This document shows, one piece after another, positions 8,255-14,919 of a stretch of 19,630 nucleotides of DNA; within the stretch, counting starts at the first letter, position 1, and each line of letters starts with the position of its first letter. The position numbers were made by a program, and so were the translations under genes. The notes under the pieces were generated by a model. That model had not been told where the DNA came from. It saw only the letters and a program-made list of their open reading frames with translations, and did no database searches. Source of the DNA: G001797105 sp964528155 (GTDB taxonomy: Bacteria > Chloroflexota > Anaerolineae > Anaerolineales > E44-bin32). The DNA lies in assembly GCA_964528155.1 (NCBI GenBank), contig CAZGRL010000067.1, positions 1 to 19,630 on the forward strand. Reading direction: 5' to 3'.

Positions 8255-9382
8255 ATGCAACCCCCATTGATCGGTCCCGAAACCCTGCTCGGACTCCCTG
8301 CCCCGTACTGGTTCGTGGCTTTCTTCAAGGTCTTCGGCTTCACCCTGCATATGATCCCGATGAATCTGTGGTATGCGGGTTTGATCACGGTGCTGCTCGC
8401 CGGGCGCTTTGGCGGCGAGCACGCGAAACGACTGAGAGACCGCTTCGTGAAGGCTTTGCCGATCCTGATCGCCTTGGGGATCAACTTCGGAATCATCCCG
8501 CTCCTGTTCACGCAGGTCGGCTATTACCAGAGCTTCTACCCGGCGACGATCTTGATGGCCTGGCCCTGGTTCAGCGTGATCCTGCTGGTGATGATCGCCT
8601 ACTATGGCGTGTACATCTATGTCGTCGGTTTGGGCCGACCCATGATGGGACGCGTGCGTCACCTGGCCGGATGGATCGCGGCGGGACTGTTCATGGTCGT
8701 CGGCTTCATCTTCGCCAATGGGTTCAGTCTGATGACAAACACCGACGGATGGCCGGCGCTGTGGCAGGCGACGAGCTATGCCGGCGCCGCCACTGGGACC
8801 GGGCTCAATACGGCCGATCCCAGTCTGTGGCCGCGCTGGTTGATGATGTTCGGGCTGGCACTACTGACCACAGCGGCCTACATCCTGGTTGATACTGCCT
8901 TCTTCGCCGGAAGGGAGCAGGCGGCCTACCGGGCGTGGGCGCGCCGATTTGCCTTGCGCGTGTCCACGATCGGAGTCATCTGGTTCGGCGCCACCGGATC
9001 ATGGTACTTCTTCGGCTCCCTGGGAGCCGAGATCCGATCGATGCTACTGGGCTCGCCGCTGGTGATCCTGACAGCGCTGACGGCGCTCTCGCCCGGTCTT
9101 CCGTGGTTGCTGACCGTCCTCGGTGTCGGTCACGAAGGTCGAGGCCTGGCATTGGCCGCCGCCGTTGCGCAATACGGGGTTCTTGCCCTGAACGCTATCA
9201 GCCGACAGATCGTTCAGAACGCCGAACTCGCGCCGGCAGTGGACGTCACTGCTCAGCCTGTCAATCTCCAACTCAGCCCGATGGTGGTTTTTCTGGCCTT
9301 GTTCGTCGCTGGCGTCGGGATCGTTTACTGGATGGTCCTGCAGGCCGTGGCCGCCGCCCGCCGACCAGCCCCCGAGGCTTGA
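8255..9382 (+). CDS. Second membrane subunit of the bd-like oxidase (CydA-like paralogue)
   Basis: 375 residues with eight to nine membrane helices and no soluble domain. The ribosome site AGGAGA overlaps the stop of the preceding gene, so the two are co-translated and probably form one complex. His32 in FKVFGFTLHMIPMNLWYAG matches the position of the first-helix histidine of CydA. The third-helix region is rich in aromatic residues (LLFTQVGYYQSFYPATILM, then WPWF), and SRQIVQNAEL near residue 310 is a faint echo of the GRQPW block. It does not look like canonical CydB. Family knowledge, from memory: surveys of the cytochrome bd superfamily and the Nitrospira bd-like oxidase describe branches without Q-loop, some with heme c and with a second CydA-like subunit; this pair appears to belong there. 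Whether this subunit binds its own hemes is unknown. No CydX or cydDC genes are nearby. Confidence 0.75.
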   Translation: MQPPLIGPETLLGLPAPYWFVAFFKVFGFTLHMIPMNLWYAGLITVLLAGRFGGEHAKRLRDRFVKALPILIALGINFGIIPLLFTQVGYYQSFYPATILMAWPWFSVILLVMIAYYGVYIYVVGLGRPMMGRVRHLAGWIAAGLFMVVGFIFANGFSLMTNTDGWPALWQATSYAGAATGTGLNTADPSLWPRWLMMFGLALLTTAAYILVDTAFFAGREQAAYRAWARRFALRVSTIGVIWFGATGSWYFFGSLGAEIRSMLLGSPLVILTALTALSPGLPWLLTVLGVGHEGRGLALAAAVAQYGVLALNAISRQIVQNAELAPAVDVTAQPVNLQLSPMVVFLALFVAGVGIVYWMVLQAVAAARRPAPEA

Positions 9383-9400
9383 TCCGACAAGAGGACAGAA

Positions 9401-9440
9401 GAATCGGGCTGATGTGAGCTAGCTCACATCAGCCCGATTC
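9401..9440. terminator. Perfect 40-bp palindrome between convergent genes, probable bidirectional terminator
   Basis: gaatcgggctgatgtgagct is followed immediately by its exact reverse complement. It lies 18 nt after the bd-like oxidase stop and 28 nt from the HerA-like stop, so both transcripts run into it. There is no T run on either side. The core reads TGTGA-GCTAGC-TCACA, which also equals a full CRP consensus; this may be a by-product of the symmetry. Confidence 0.6.
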
Positions 9441-9468
9441 GCGTTCTCACACACGCATGCGTCCGGCC

Positions 9469-11919
9469 CTACCCCCAGGCCGCACGAGGCTCGACGCCTG
9501 AGCCTTCCCAATAAGGCGACCAAGCGAGTGCCACAAGTTCAACAGTGATGTCGCTCTTGCGTGGCTTGAGCGTGATGGACTCGAGTTGCTCCGTCGACGG
9601 GTCGATAGCCGAGGCGAGCTCGTCCGTCTCGGTCTTGAACTCTTCCTCCAATTCCGCCAGCCGATCTTGCTGGACTTTCACATTCTCTTCGGCCCGGCTG
9701 ATGTCTTCTTTCTCCTTCATCGAACGACTCACGCCCCTGGCGGCGGTTGTGGCCCGTCCGAGGGTGGTCGCGCTGAGGGCCTTCCGTCCGACGAAGGCGC
9801 CGAGGATGGTGGTGCCAACCGAGATCACAGTCTGCGTCTTCTGTCGAGCGGCTTGCTGTTCTTCCCGCTCCAAGGCTTGCTCGGCGCGTCGCAATCGATC
9901 CTGCACCGAGGCGAGCTTTGGTGCATATTTGGCTCGCAGTTTCTCGGCTGCCTCGTCCCTGCGCTCGCGTGCCAGCTGCGTCAACCTTATCCGAAACTCA
10001 CGCTCCGCCTCGCCCGGTGACGACAACTCGCCCAGGCTCGGGCTCTTGAGCAGCTCAAGGCGCTGCGTGTCGTAGAGCCAGCGAGCGAAGGACTTGCTCC
10101 AAGTCGCATAGCTGGCGCCCTTTGCAGCAGGCCCAGGTAGAGAGGCATACATCGCGTCGGCTTCGCCCGTTTTCTCAAGCTCTGAAGCCTCGACTCCCGC
10201 CTCTTGTGCCTGATCCCAGTCCACCGGGATGGCCTGATCGGTGATGGGCGCCAACAGCACCCGCTCCTGCGGCTCGTCCATCTTGGATTTCTTGTCGACA
10301 AATCGCACTCGAGCGGATCCGATGAGCATCGGCCGGTACACGAGGCTCGCGCCGGCAGGGGCGGCCCCACGCGCGGGGATGTAGAACGCACCCACATCCG
10401 GAGGAAGCGCCGGCGCCCCACTCGACCGTTCGGAAGTCGCTCCGCCGACTGCTCTCTGCTTGACCGCCGCGACCGCTGTCCCAGCATCGGCGCGGGAAGC
10501 TCGCACCGGATCCATCAGCACCTTGATTTGATTGCGGGTCAGCGGTCCGCGCAAGTATGACATCGCCCATCGCGACTCAAACACAACGGGGGCATCTTCA
10601 TGCACGTTGTGCATCAGGAATACACGCGACTCGAGACCGGCCAGGATTTGCTCGAGTTGATCCCTCTCCAGGCGATTCTGCTGGCCGGCATCAAGCGCTC
10701 CCTCCAGGCCCTCCATCAACCTGGCTTTGTCGCGTTCGGTTTGCAGGCGGCCGATGAACCACGTCCCGGTATTCTGCAGCCCCTTGTAGTCCAGGTCGAC
10801 CGGGTTCTGGGTCGTGAGCACGATGCCCAGTCCGAAGGCGCGTGCCTGCTTGAGTAGGCTGAGCAGTGGCCTCTTGGACGGGGGATTGGCGACAGGCGGG
10901 AAGAACCCGTAGATCTCATCCATATACAGCAAGGCCCGCAGGCTCGAGGTGCCGGACTGGGCGCGCATCCAGCCCAGGACCTGATTTAGCAGGAGGCAAA
11001 CGAAGAACATCCTCTCGGAGTCGTTCAGATGGGCGATCGAGAAGATCGCCACCCGTGGTTTGCCTTCTCGGGTGTGCAGGATCGCATCGATGTCGAGTGG
11101 ATCCCCTTCCAGCCAATCACTGAAACCGGGCGCGGCCAGGACGTTGTTGAGTGCCAGGACAAGCTTGAATCGGTCGTCTGCGGGATAGAAGGACTCCACG
11201 TCGAGGGCGCCGATCCGGCTCACCGGGGGCGATTGCACGTGGTGGATGAGGTCCTCCAGGCTAAGGTCGTTGCCCTGTCTCCAGGCCCAGTCGAGAATCG
11301 TCGAGAGCAAAATGTGCTCCCGGCTCTTGACCGGATCCGCCTCGACACCCACCAAGCCAAGCAGCCCTGTCACCGTGGTTTCGATCCGCTCTCCCAGTAG
11401 CTCGTTGTCTTGCAGCAGCGATTCGTCCGGGGCGGCGAAAGACTTCAAGATGGAAACAGGCAATCCGTATCCACTGCCAGGGGTGTAGATACTCAGCTCC
11501 GCAGATTCCCGTAGACGCTTGATGCGTTCTGCGTCCTGTCCCCAATCCTTCAGTCCCGCTTTCCACATGTCGGCCTGCTGCTGGGCGAACTCCTCGACCG
11601 TCAATCCCTTCTTGCGTGCGTCGTCCGGGTTGACCCAGGGCAGGAAATCCTGGCTTCGCAGTTCGGGGAAGGTGAGAAGCAGGTTCGGGAGATCACCCTT
11701 TGGATCGATCACGATCGCCGGTATCCCGTCGATCGCGGCCTCTTCGAGGAGATCGATGCACAGGCCCGTCTTCCCGCTTCCTGTCATACCGACGCACACG
11801 GCGTGGGTCACCAGGTCGCGCGAGTCATAGAGCAGCAGATCGCCGGAAACCCTCTCCTTCTTCTTCATGTCATAGGACTGGCCGAGGTAGAACACACCCA
11901 GCTTCTCGTAATCCTGCAC
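9469..11919 (-). CDS. HerA/DUF87-type ATPase with long coiled-coil C-terminus
   Basis: About 816 residues from GTG 11919, chosen because GGAGG lies five bases upstream. The open frame extends to 12150, but that start lies inside a hairpin and the extra residues look non-coding. Walker A is VGMTGSGKT (43-51), followed by IDPKGDLPNLL. Walker B is LYMDE (Asp334, Glu335), and a sensor-like TTQNPVDLD follows, the layout of HerA/FtsK-type RecA-fold motors with a DUF87 core. A proline/alanine-rich linker follows the ATPase. The tail has two Glu/Arg-rich coiled coils flanking a glycine-rich hydrophobic stretch (TVISVGTTILGAFVGRKAL, roughly 690-715), which might insert in a membrane or act as an assembly hinge. 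Family knowledge: HerA motors translocate DNA, with NurA in archaea; others serve conjugation or defence. No nurA, nuclease or mobilisation gene adjoins it, and the PLD-family protein upstream is separated by its own hairpin. Substrate is unknown. The tail, not the ATPase, should determine partner specificity. Confidence 0.85.
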   Translation of the reverse strand: MQDYEKLGVFYLGQSYDMKKKERVSGDLLLYDSRDLVTHAVCVGMTGSGKTGLCIDLLEEAAIDGIPAIVIDPKGDLPNLLLTFPELRSQDFLPWVNPDDARKKGLTVEEFAQQQADMWKAGLKDWGQDAERIKRLRESAELSIYTPGSGYGLPVSILKSFAAPDESLLQDNELLGERIETTVTGLLGLVGVEADPVKSREHILLSTILDWAWRQGNDLSLEDLIHHVQSPPVSRIGALDVESFYPADDRFKLVLALNNVLAAPGFSDWLEGDPLDIDAILHTREGKPRVAIFSIAHLNDSERMFFVCLLLNQVLGWMRAQSGTSSLRALLYMDEIYGFFPPVANPPSKRPLLSLLKQARAFGLGIVLTTQNPVDLDYKGLQNTGTWFIGRLQTERDKARLMEGLEGALDAGQQNRLERDQLEQILAGLESRVFLMHNVHEDAPVVFESRWAMSYLRGPLTRNQIKVLMDPVRASRADAGTAVAAVKQRAVGGATSERSSGAPALPPDVGAFYIPARGAAPAGASLVYRPMLIGSARVRFVDKKSKMDEPQERVLLAPITDQAIPVDWDQAQEAGVEASELEKTGEADAMYASLPGPAAKGASYATWSKSFARWLYDTQRLELLKSPSLGELSSPGEAEREFRIRLTQLARERRDEAAEKLRAKYAPKLASVQDRLRRAEQALEREEQQAARQKTQTVISVGTTILGAFVGRKALSATTLGRATTAARGVSRSMKEKEDISRAEENVKVQQDRLAELEEEFKTETDELASAIDPSTEQLESITLKPRKSDITVELVALAWSPYWEGSGVEPRAAWG

Positions 11920-12039
11920 GGTTACCTCCGAGGAATGGGTTGTCTCAAGAGTCTCCGCGAAAGGAAGAACACGCTCAGAGCGATGAACGTCCGGGAAGGG
12001 CTGCGACCGGTCTCGGATGAGATCAATCGCACCCCAATA

Positions 12040-12068
12040 ACGATAGCAGGCCGGCTTCAGAGAGTCCA
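12040..12068 (-). promoter_or_regulatory. Candidate promoter of the HerA-like gene
   Basis: On the minus strand TGGACT (12068-12063) is followed after 17 bp by TATCGT (12045-12040), which is preceded by TGC as in an extended -10. It lies between the large hairpin and the chosen GTG and would give a leader of roughly 110 nt. Read by eye; moderate match. Confidence 0.35.
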
Positions 12069-12108
12069 GACCCTTTCGAAGATCGGCTGCATGCGGCGGA
12101 GCAGAGCT

Positions 12109-12161
12109 GTTGGATTTGGGTGTGTCGGGCGGCTCCGCCGCCCGACACACCCAAATCCAAC
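12109..12161. terminator. 25-bp perfect hairpin with 3-nt loop, downstream of the PLD-family gene
   Basis: gttggatttgggtgtgtcgg plus cggc (12109-12133) pairs without mismatch with 12137-12161 across the loop tcc. It lies 79 nt past the stop of the PLD-family gene and upstream of the HerA-like promoter, so it can separate the two units. No T run follows on the minus strand. The length and perfection exceed a normal intrinsic terminator, so another role (RNA processing barrier, protein binding site, miniature palindromic element) remains possible. Confidence 0.5.
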
Positions 12162-12239
12162 TATCCTCCCCGGGGAGTGCAACAGAATTCCGGAGGCGGC
12201 GTTTCAGTCCGGAGGATGGGCAGCCGCATGGCTTCCAGT

Positions 12240-13403
12240 TCAGGGCGATGGGCCAGCTAGCTCGAAGATACGCGCGAACTCCTCGGCGTAAGCGCCGGCG
12301 ATCTCAGGGCTATACAGGACCAGAAGATTCTCGTCGTTGCGCTCTTCCGCACTGCCGGTGAAATTGTACGAGCCTGTCACGACGATTTCATGATCGATGA
12401 TCAGAAACTTATGGTGCATATTGAAGGGGTTTCCGTCAAGACGGACATCCAGGCCGGCGGACCGCAGGTTCTCGTACTCACTCCCCACCCCCGTCGATTG
12501 GGTTGTCTCCATCACACCCCGCACGCGCACTCCCCGGGCGGAGGCGGCCAGCATGTGATCGGCGATCGAATCCGCCGTCAGACTGAAGGCGGCGAACTCA
12601 AGGCTCGCTTCCGCGCCGTCGATCAGGTCCATGATCCGGTTGGCCACACCATCGTCTGGCGAGAAAAGGACCTCCAGCGGCACACCGGCGACCGTCAACT
12701 GGGCTCGAGGGGTATCCTTCAGGGACAACGCCCCGAACCGATCTTCCTCGAACATCTCGTCGAACTCGCGGGTGAAATCCTGGGCCAATCCGAGTGAGGC
12801 GATCCGGACCAGGTTGTTGTCATCATGATAGGCGGCCCCGACGGTCAGATTCATCGAGCCTGTCCACACCTCGGCTCCGTCGACAACGACGAACTTGTGG
12901 TGCATCAAGCCGGGCCGTTGGTCCTCACGGACGGGAACCCCCTCGCCCAACAATGCCTGGACCTCGGGTTCGGAAGCGTTGTCGCTTTCGACGACCAGCC
13001 TGATCCTTACGCCACGCTGGTCAGCCCGCCGAAGGGCATCGGCAACGCTCCCGAGGTTGAGGGCGTAGACGGCGACATCGACGGAGCGTTGCGCCCGATC
13101 GATCGCCTGAACAAGCGCCACATCGGCCCCACCCGCGGGGCCGGTCACCGCGCCTGTCTGAGGCGCCGTGAAGTAGACCTGGATCTCCTCGCCGCCTGAG
13201 CCCACCAGGCTCGGTCCGCTTGTTGATGTGGTGACCGAAGTTTCGGCCCGAAAAACGAGGAATAAGCCGACCAGGAGAGCGACGGCCACACCGGGTCCAA
13301 GTCGGCGCGTCACCTGCTGCCTCGAGGGCAGATCACCTGGCCCGGCCACAGCCGCCTGGCCGGGCACCTCGAACTTCCGGCGCACCTCGCCGTCTGGATC
13401 CAT
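12240..13403 (-). CDS. Membrane-anchored PLD-superfamily protein with two HKD motifs
   Basis: 387 residues from ATG 13403, with AAGGGGGA upstream. A cytoplasmic N-terminus of about 35 residues precedes one hydrophobic segment (37-51, GPGVAVALLVGLFLVF), so the rest is probably outside the membrane. Two PLD domains follow. HKD 1 is H168-x-K170-x4-D175 then GSMN (182-185); HKD 2 is H330-x-K332-x4-D337 then GSYNF (344-348). Both are complete, so one bipartite active site can form in a single chain. Known of the family: transphosphatidylation or phosphodiester hydrolysis through a phospho-histidine, including phospholipases, cardiolipin synthases and Nuc-like nucleases. The spacing and short size look closer to Nuc/'PLDc_2'-type proteins than to cardiolipin synthase, which has two N-terminal membrane helices. 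Substrate (lipid or DNA) cannot be decided. It appears monocistronic. Confidence 0.87.
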   Translation of the reverse strand: MDPDGEVRRKFEVPGQAAVAGPGDLPSRQQVTRRLGPGVAVALLVGLFLVFRAETSVTTSTSGPSLVGSGGEEIQVYFTAPQTGAVTGPAGGADVALVQAIDRAQRSVDVAVYALNLGSVADALRRADQRGVRIRLVVESDNASEPEVQALLGEGVPVREDQRPGLMHHKFVVVDGAEVWTGSMNLTVGAAYHDDNNLVRIASLGLAQDFTREFDEMFEEDRFGALSLKDTPRAQLTVAGVPLEVLFSPDDGVANRIMDLIDGAEASLEFAAFSLTADSIADHMLAASARGVRVRGVMETTQSTGVGSEYENLRSAGLDVRLDGNPFNMHHKFLIIDHEIVVTGSYNFTGSAEERNDENLLVLYSPEIAGAYAEEFARIFELAGPSP

Positions 13404-13413
13404 CTATCCCCCT

Positions 13414-13427
13414 TTATGCCGGCATAA
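13414..13427. promoter_or_regulatory. 14-bp perfect palindrome in front of the PLD-family gene
   Basis: ttatgccggcataa is its own reverse complement and lies 10 nt upstream of the ATG at 13403, next to the ribosome site. The position and size would suit an operator or a small hairpin masking the ribosome site. No second copy was seen in the window. Confidence 0.3.
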
Positions 13428-13868
13428 CGACGAAGAGCCCGAACCATGTGCCTTCACGGCCTCGACGTCACGCTGCGGCACGCCAGGGACAGGCCTCTCC
13501 GCTTGGCTGGTTCGACCTGTCTGACCCAGCTTACCACGGTGCCCAAGCGAATCGGTGGCTAGCCTCATGGGGCCAAGCCGCGTTCCGTCCGGAGGTTCGT
13601 TATGTCATGCTGACGGAGGGCCGTCGACGGCGCTGCGTCGCCGCCACCGATTCGCGGCGAGGATCACGACCGCGGTCAACCCGCCAGGGATGGCGACCCC
13701 TCGACCATCTGACCCGACCGATGGCGGTGTTGCGCGGGAACATCCCCAATCTCGACCTTCTTCGCCTCCTCGATTCGGGGGCCTTGCACCCCACTGGCGC
13801 ATTTTTCTCAACCTGCTGTAAAATACCGCCCTGAGGCAGTGCGGGAGCAACAATAGTCGAGAAAATGT
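13428..13868. other. Intergenic region between divergent PLD-family and H1-like/LysM genes
   Basis: This stretch of about 440 bases should contain the two divergent promoters. Near its right end TAAAAT (13819-13824), in an AT-richer patch, is a plausible -10 for the H1-like gene, with no good -35 at the correct distance. Several open frames cross the region on both strands but are Arg/Pro-rich and have no ribosome sites. No RNA gene was recognised. Confidence 0.45.
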
Positions 13869-13880
13869 TAGGAGGAATCG

Positions 13881-14849
13881 ATGGCTAAAGCCGCAAAGAA
13901 GAGCACCAAGAAGACGGCGAGAAAGGCGACCAAGAAGTCCACTCGTAAGGCCACCAAGAAGACGGCGAAGAAGACCGCTCGCAAGACGGTTCGCCGAGCT
14001 TCCCGCTCGACCGCGAAGAAGAGCGTGAGGAAGGCCTCCAAGAGGACCTCCCGGTCAAGCGCCAAGAAGACCGCCAAGCGTACCGCCAAGAAGACTACCC
14101 GGCGACGCGCGGCGAAGAAGACCACCAAGCGCGCCGCCAAGAAGACCACACGACGTCGAACGGCCAAGAAGGCCGCCAAGAAGACCACTCGACGCCGAAC
14201 GGCCAAGAAGGCCGCCAAGAAGACCACTCGACGCCGAGCGGCCAAGAAGGCCGCCAAGAAGACCACTCGACGCCGAGCGGCCAAGAAGACAACCAAGCGC
14301 GCCGCCAAGAAGACCACCCGACGGCGAGCAGCCAAGAAGACCGCCAAGCGCGCGGCCAAGAAGACCACCCGGCGCCGAGCGGCCAAGAAGACCGCCAAAC
14401 GGGCGGCCAAGAAGACCGCCAAGCGCGCAGCCAAGAAGACCGCCAAGCGCGCGGCCAAGAAGACTGCCAAGCGGGCGGCCAAGAAGACCACCAAGCGGGC
14501 AGCCAAGAAGGCCGCCAAGAAGCCCGCAGCTAGGAAGGCCGCCAAGAAGGCGGCCAGGCCGGCAGCCAAGCCTCAGGCATCGGCCAAGGTAGCACGTCCA
14601 GCTGCACGTCCCGCTCCCGCAGCCCCCAGACCCGCAGCTCCGTCCGTTTCCCGTCCGAAGCCAGCACCGAAAATCAAGGCCACACACACGGTGGCCAGCG
14701 GCGAGAGCCTCCGCCTGATTGCACTCCGCTACTACGGCCCGGGGGGCCAGGAGAACTGGCGAGCGATCTATGACGCCAACAAGGATGTCATTGGGGATAA
14801 CCCATACTTCCTGAAGCCTGGCCAGATGTTGAAGATCCCCGAGGTCTGA
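13881..14849 (+). CDS. Histone-H1-like Lys/Ala/Arg/Thr repeat protein with C-terminal LysM domain
   Basis: 322 residues, ATG 13881, with a perfect AGGAGG five bases upstream. Residues 1 to about 225 are nearly all Lys, Ala, Arg and Thr, arranged as AAKKTTRRR(A/T) and AAKKTAKR units, like the C-terminal tail of histone H1 and bacterial H1-like proteins (AlgP, Hc1, HctB). Residues about 226-265 are a Pro/Ala-rich hinge. The last 50 residues form one LysM domain (THTVASGESLRLIALRYYG, then WRAIYDANKDVIG and PGQMLKIPE), close in pattern to the LysM of cytoplasmic YgaU/Kbp-type proteins. No signal peptide or membrane helix is present, so I expect a cytoplasmic protein that binds nucleic acid (or other polyanions) through the tail. 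LysM usually binds N-acetylglucosamine polymers, but cytoplasmic LysM domains have other ligands. A role in nucleoid packing or in linking nucleoid to envelope is inference. The gene ends 16 nt before a strong hairpin. Confidence 0.88.
   Translation: MAKAAKKSTKKTARKATKKSTRKATKKTAKKTARKTVRRASRSTAKKSVRKASKRTSRSSAKKTAKRTAKKTTRRRAAKKTTKRAAKKTTRRRTAKKAAKKTTRRRTAKKAAKKTTRRRAAKKAAKKTTRRRAAKKTTKRAAKKTTRRRAAKKTAKRAAKKTTRRRAAKKTAKRAAKKTAKRAAKKTAKRAAKKTAKRAAKKTTKRAAKKAAKKPAARKAAKKAARPAAKPQASAKVARPAARPAPAAPRPAAPSVSRPKPAPKIKATHTVASGESLRLIALRYYGPGGQENWRAIYDANKDVIGDNPYFLKPGQMLKIPEV
14151..14267 (+). repeat. Three 39-bp tandem repeats in the basic tail coding region
   Basis: Units at 14151-14189, 14190-14228 and 14229-14267 are near identical and each encodes RRR(T/A)AKKAAKKTT, 13 residues. 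The period preserves frame. Such a run is prone to slippage, so copy number may vary between strains or in assembly. Confidence 0.9.
14394..14513 (+). repeat. Five 24-bp tandem repeats in the basic tail coding region
   Basis: Units starting at 14394, 14418, 14442, 14466 and 14490 follow the pattern gccaagcgsgcggccaagaa plus gacc, each encoding AKRAAKKT (the last copy has TKRAAKKA). Eight residues per unit, frame preserved. This is a second, independent repeat period within the same gene. Confidence 0.9.
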
Positions 14850-14865
14850 CGGGCTAGAACCAAAG

Positions 14866-14901
14866 ACGCAACAGCCCCCCGTCCCTGGGGGGCTGTCGCG
14901 T
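14866..14901. terminator. Bidirectional terminator hairpin between the H1-like/LysM gene and pyrD
   Basis: acgcaacagcccccc (14866-14880) pairs with ggggggctgtcgcgt (14887-14901) across the loop gtccct, a 15-bp stem with one mismatch. It sits between convergent stops at 14849 and 14920. Short T-rich stretches follow on the minus side (CTTTGGTTCT) and a brief TTAA on the plus side. Confidence 0.75.
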
Positions 14902-14919
14902 TAATGGATGGCCACGGAC

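Noticed and set aside
11920..12150. N-terminal extension of the HerA-like protein to a GTG at 12150
   Set aside because: The upstream start lies inside the 25-bp hairpin and past a candidate promoter, while GTG 11919 has a proper GGAGG. The 77 extra residues look non-coding.
9401..12161. The two large palindromes as ends of a mobile element carrying the HerA-like gene
   Set aside because: Their sequences differ, there is no target duplication that I can see, and no transposase or recombinase lies between them. Separate transcription terminators explain them better.
14151..14513. CRISPR-like direct repeats (39-bp and 24-bp periods)
   Set aside because: The repeats are head-to-tail without spacers, keep the reading frame and encode the basic tail, so they are coding tandem repeats.
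13868..14687. Long antisense frames opposite the H1-like gene, giving Leu/Ala/Phe- or Gly/Leu-rich proteins that imitate membrane helices
   Set aside because: They are reverse-complement images of the AAG/GCC/CGC repeat codons; no ribosome site and no independent signal.
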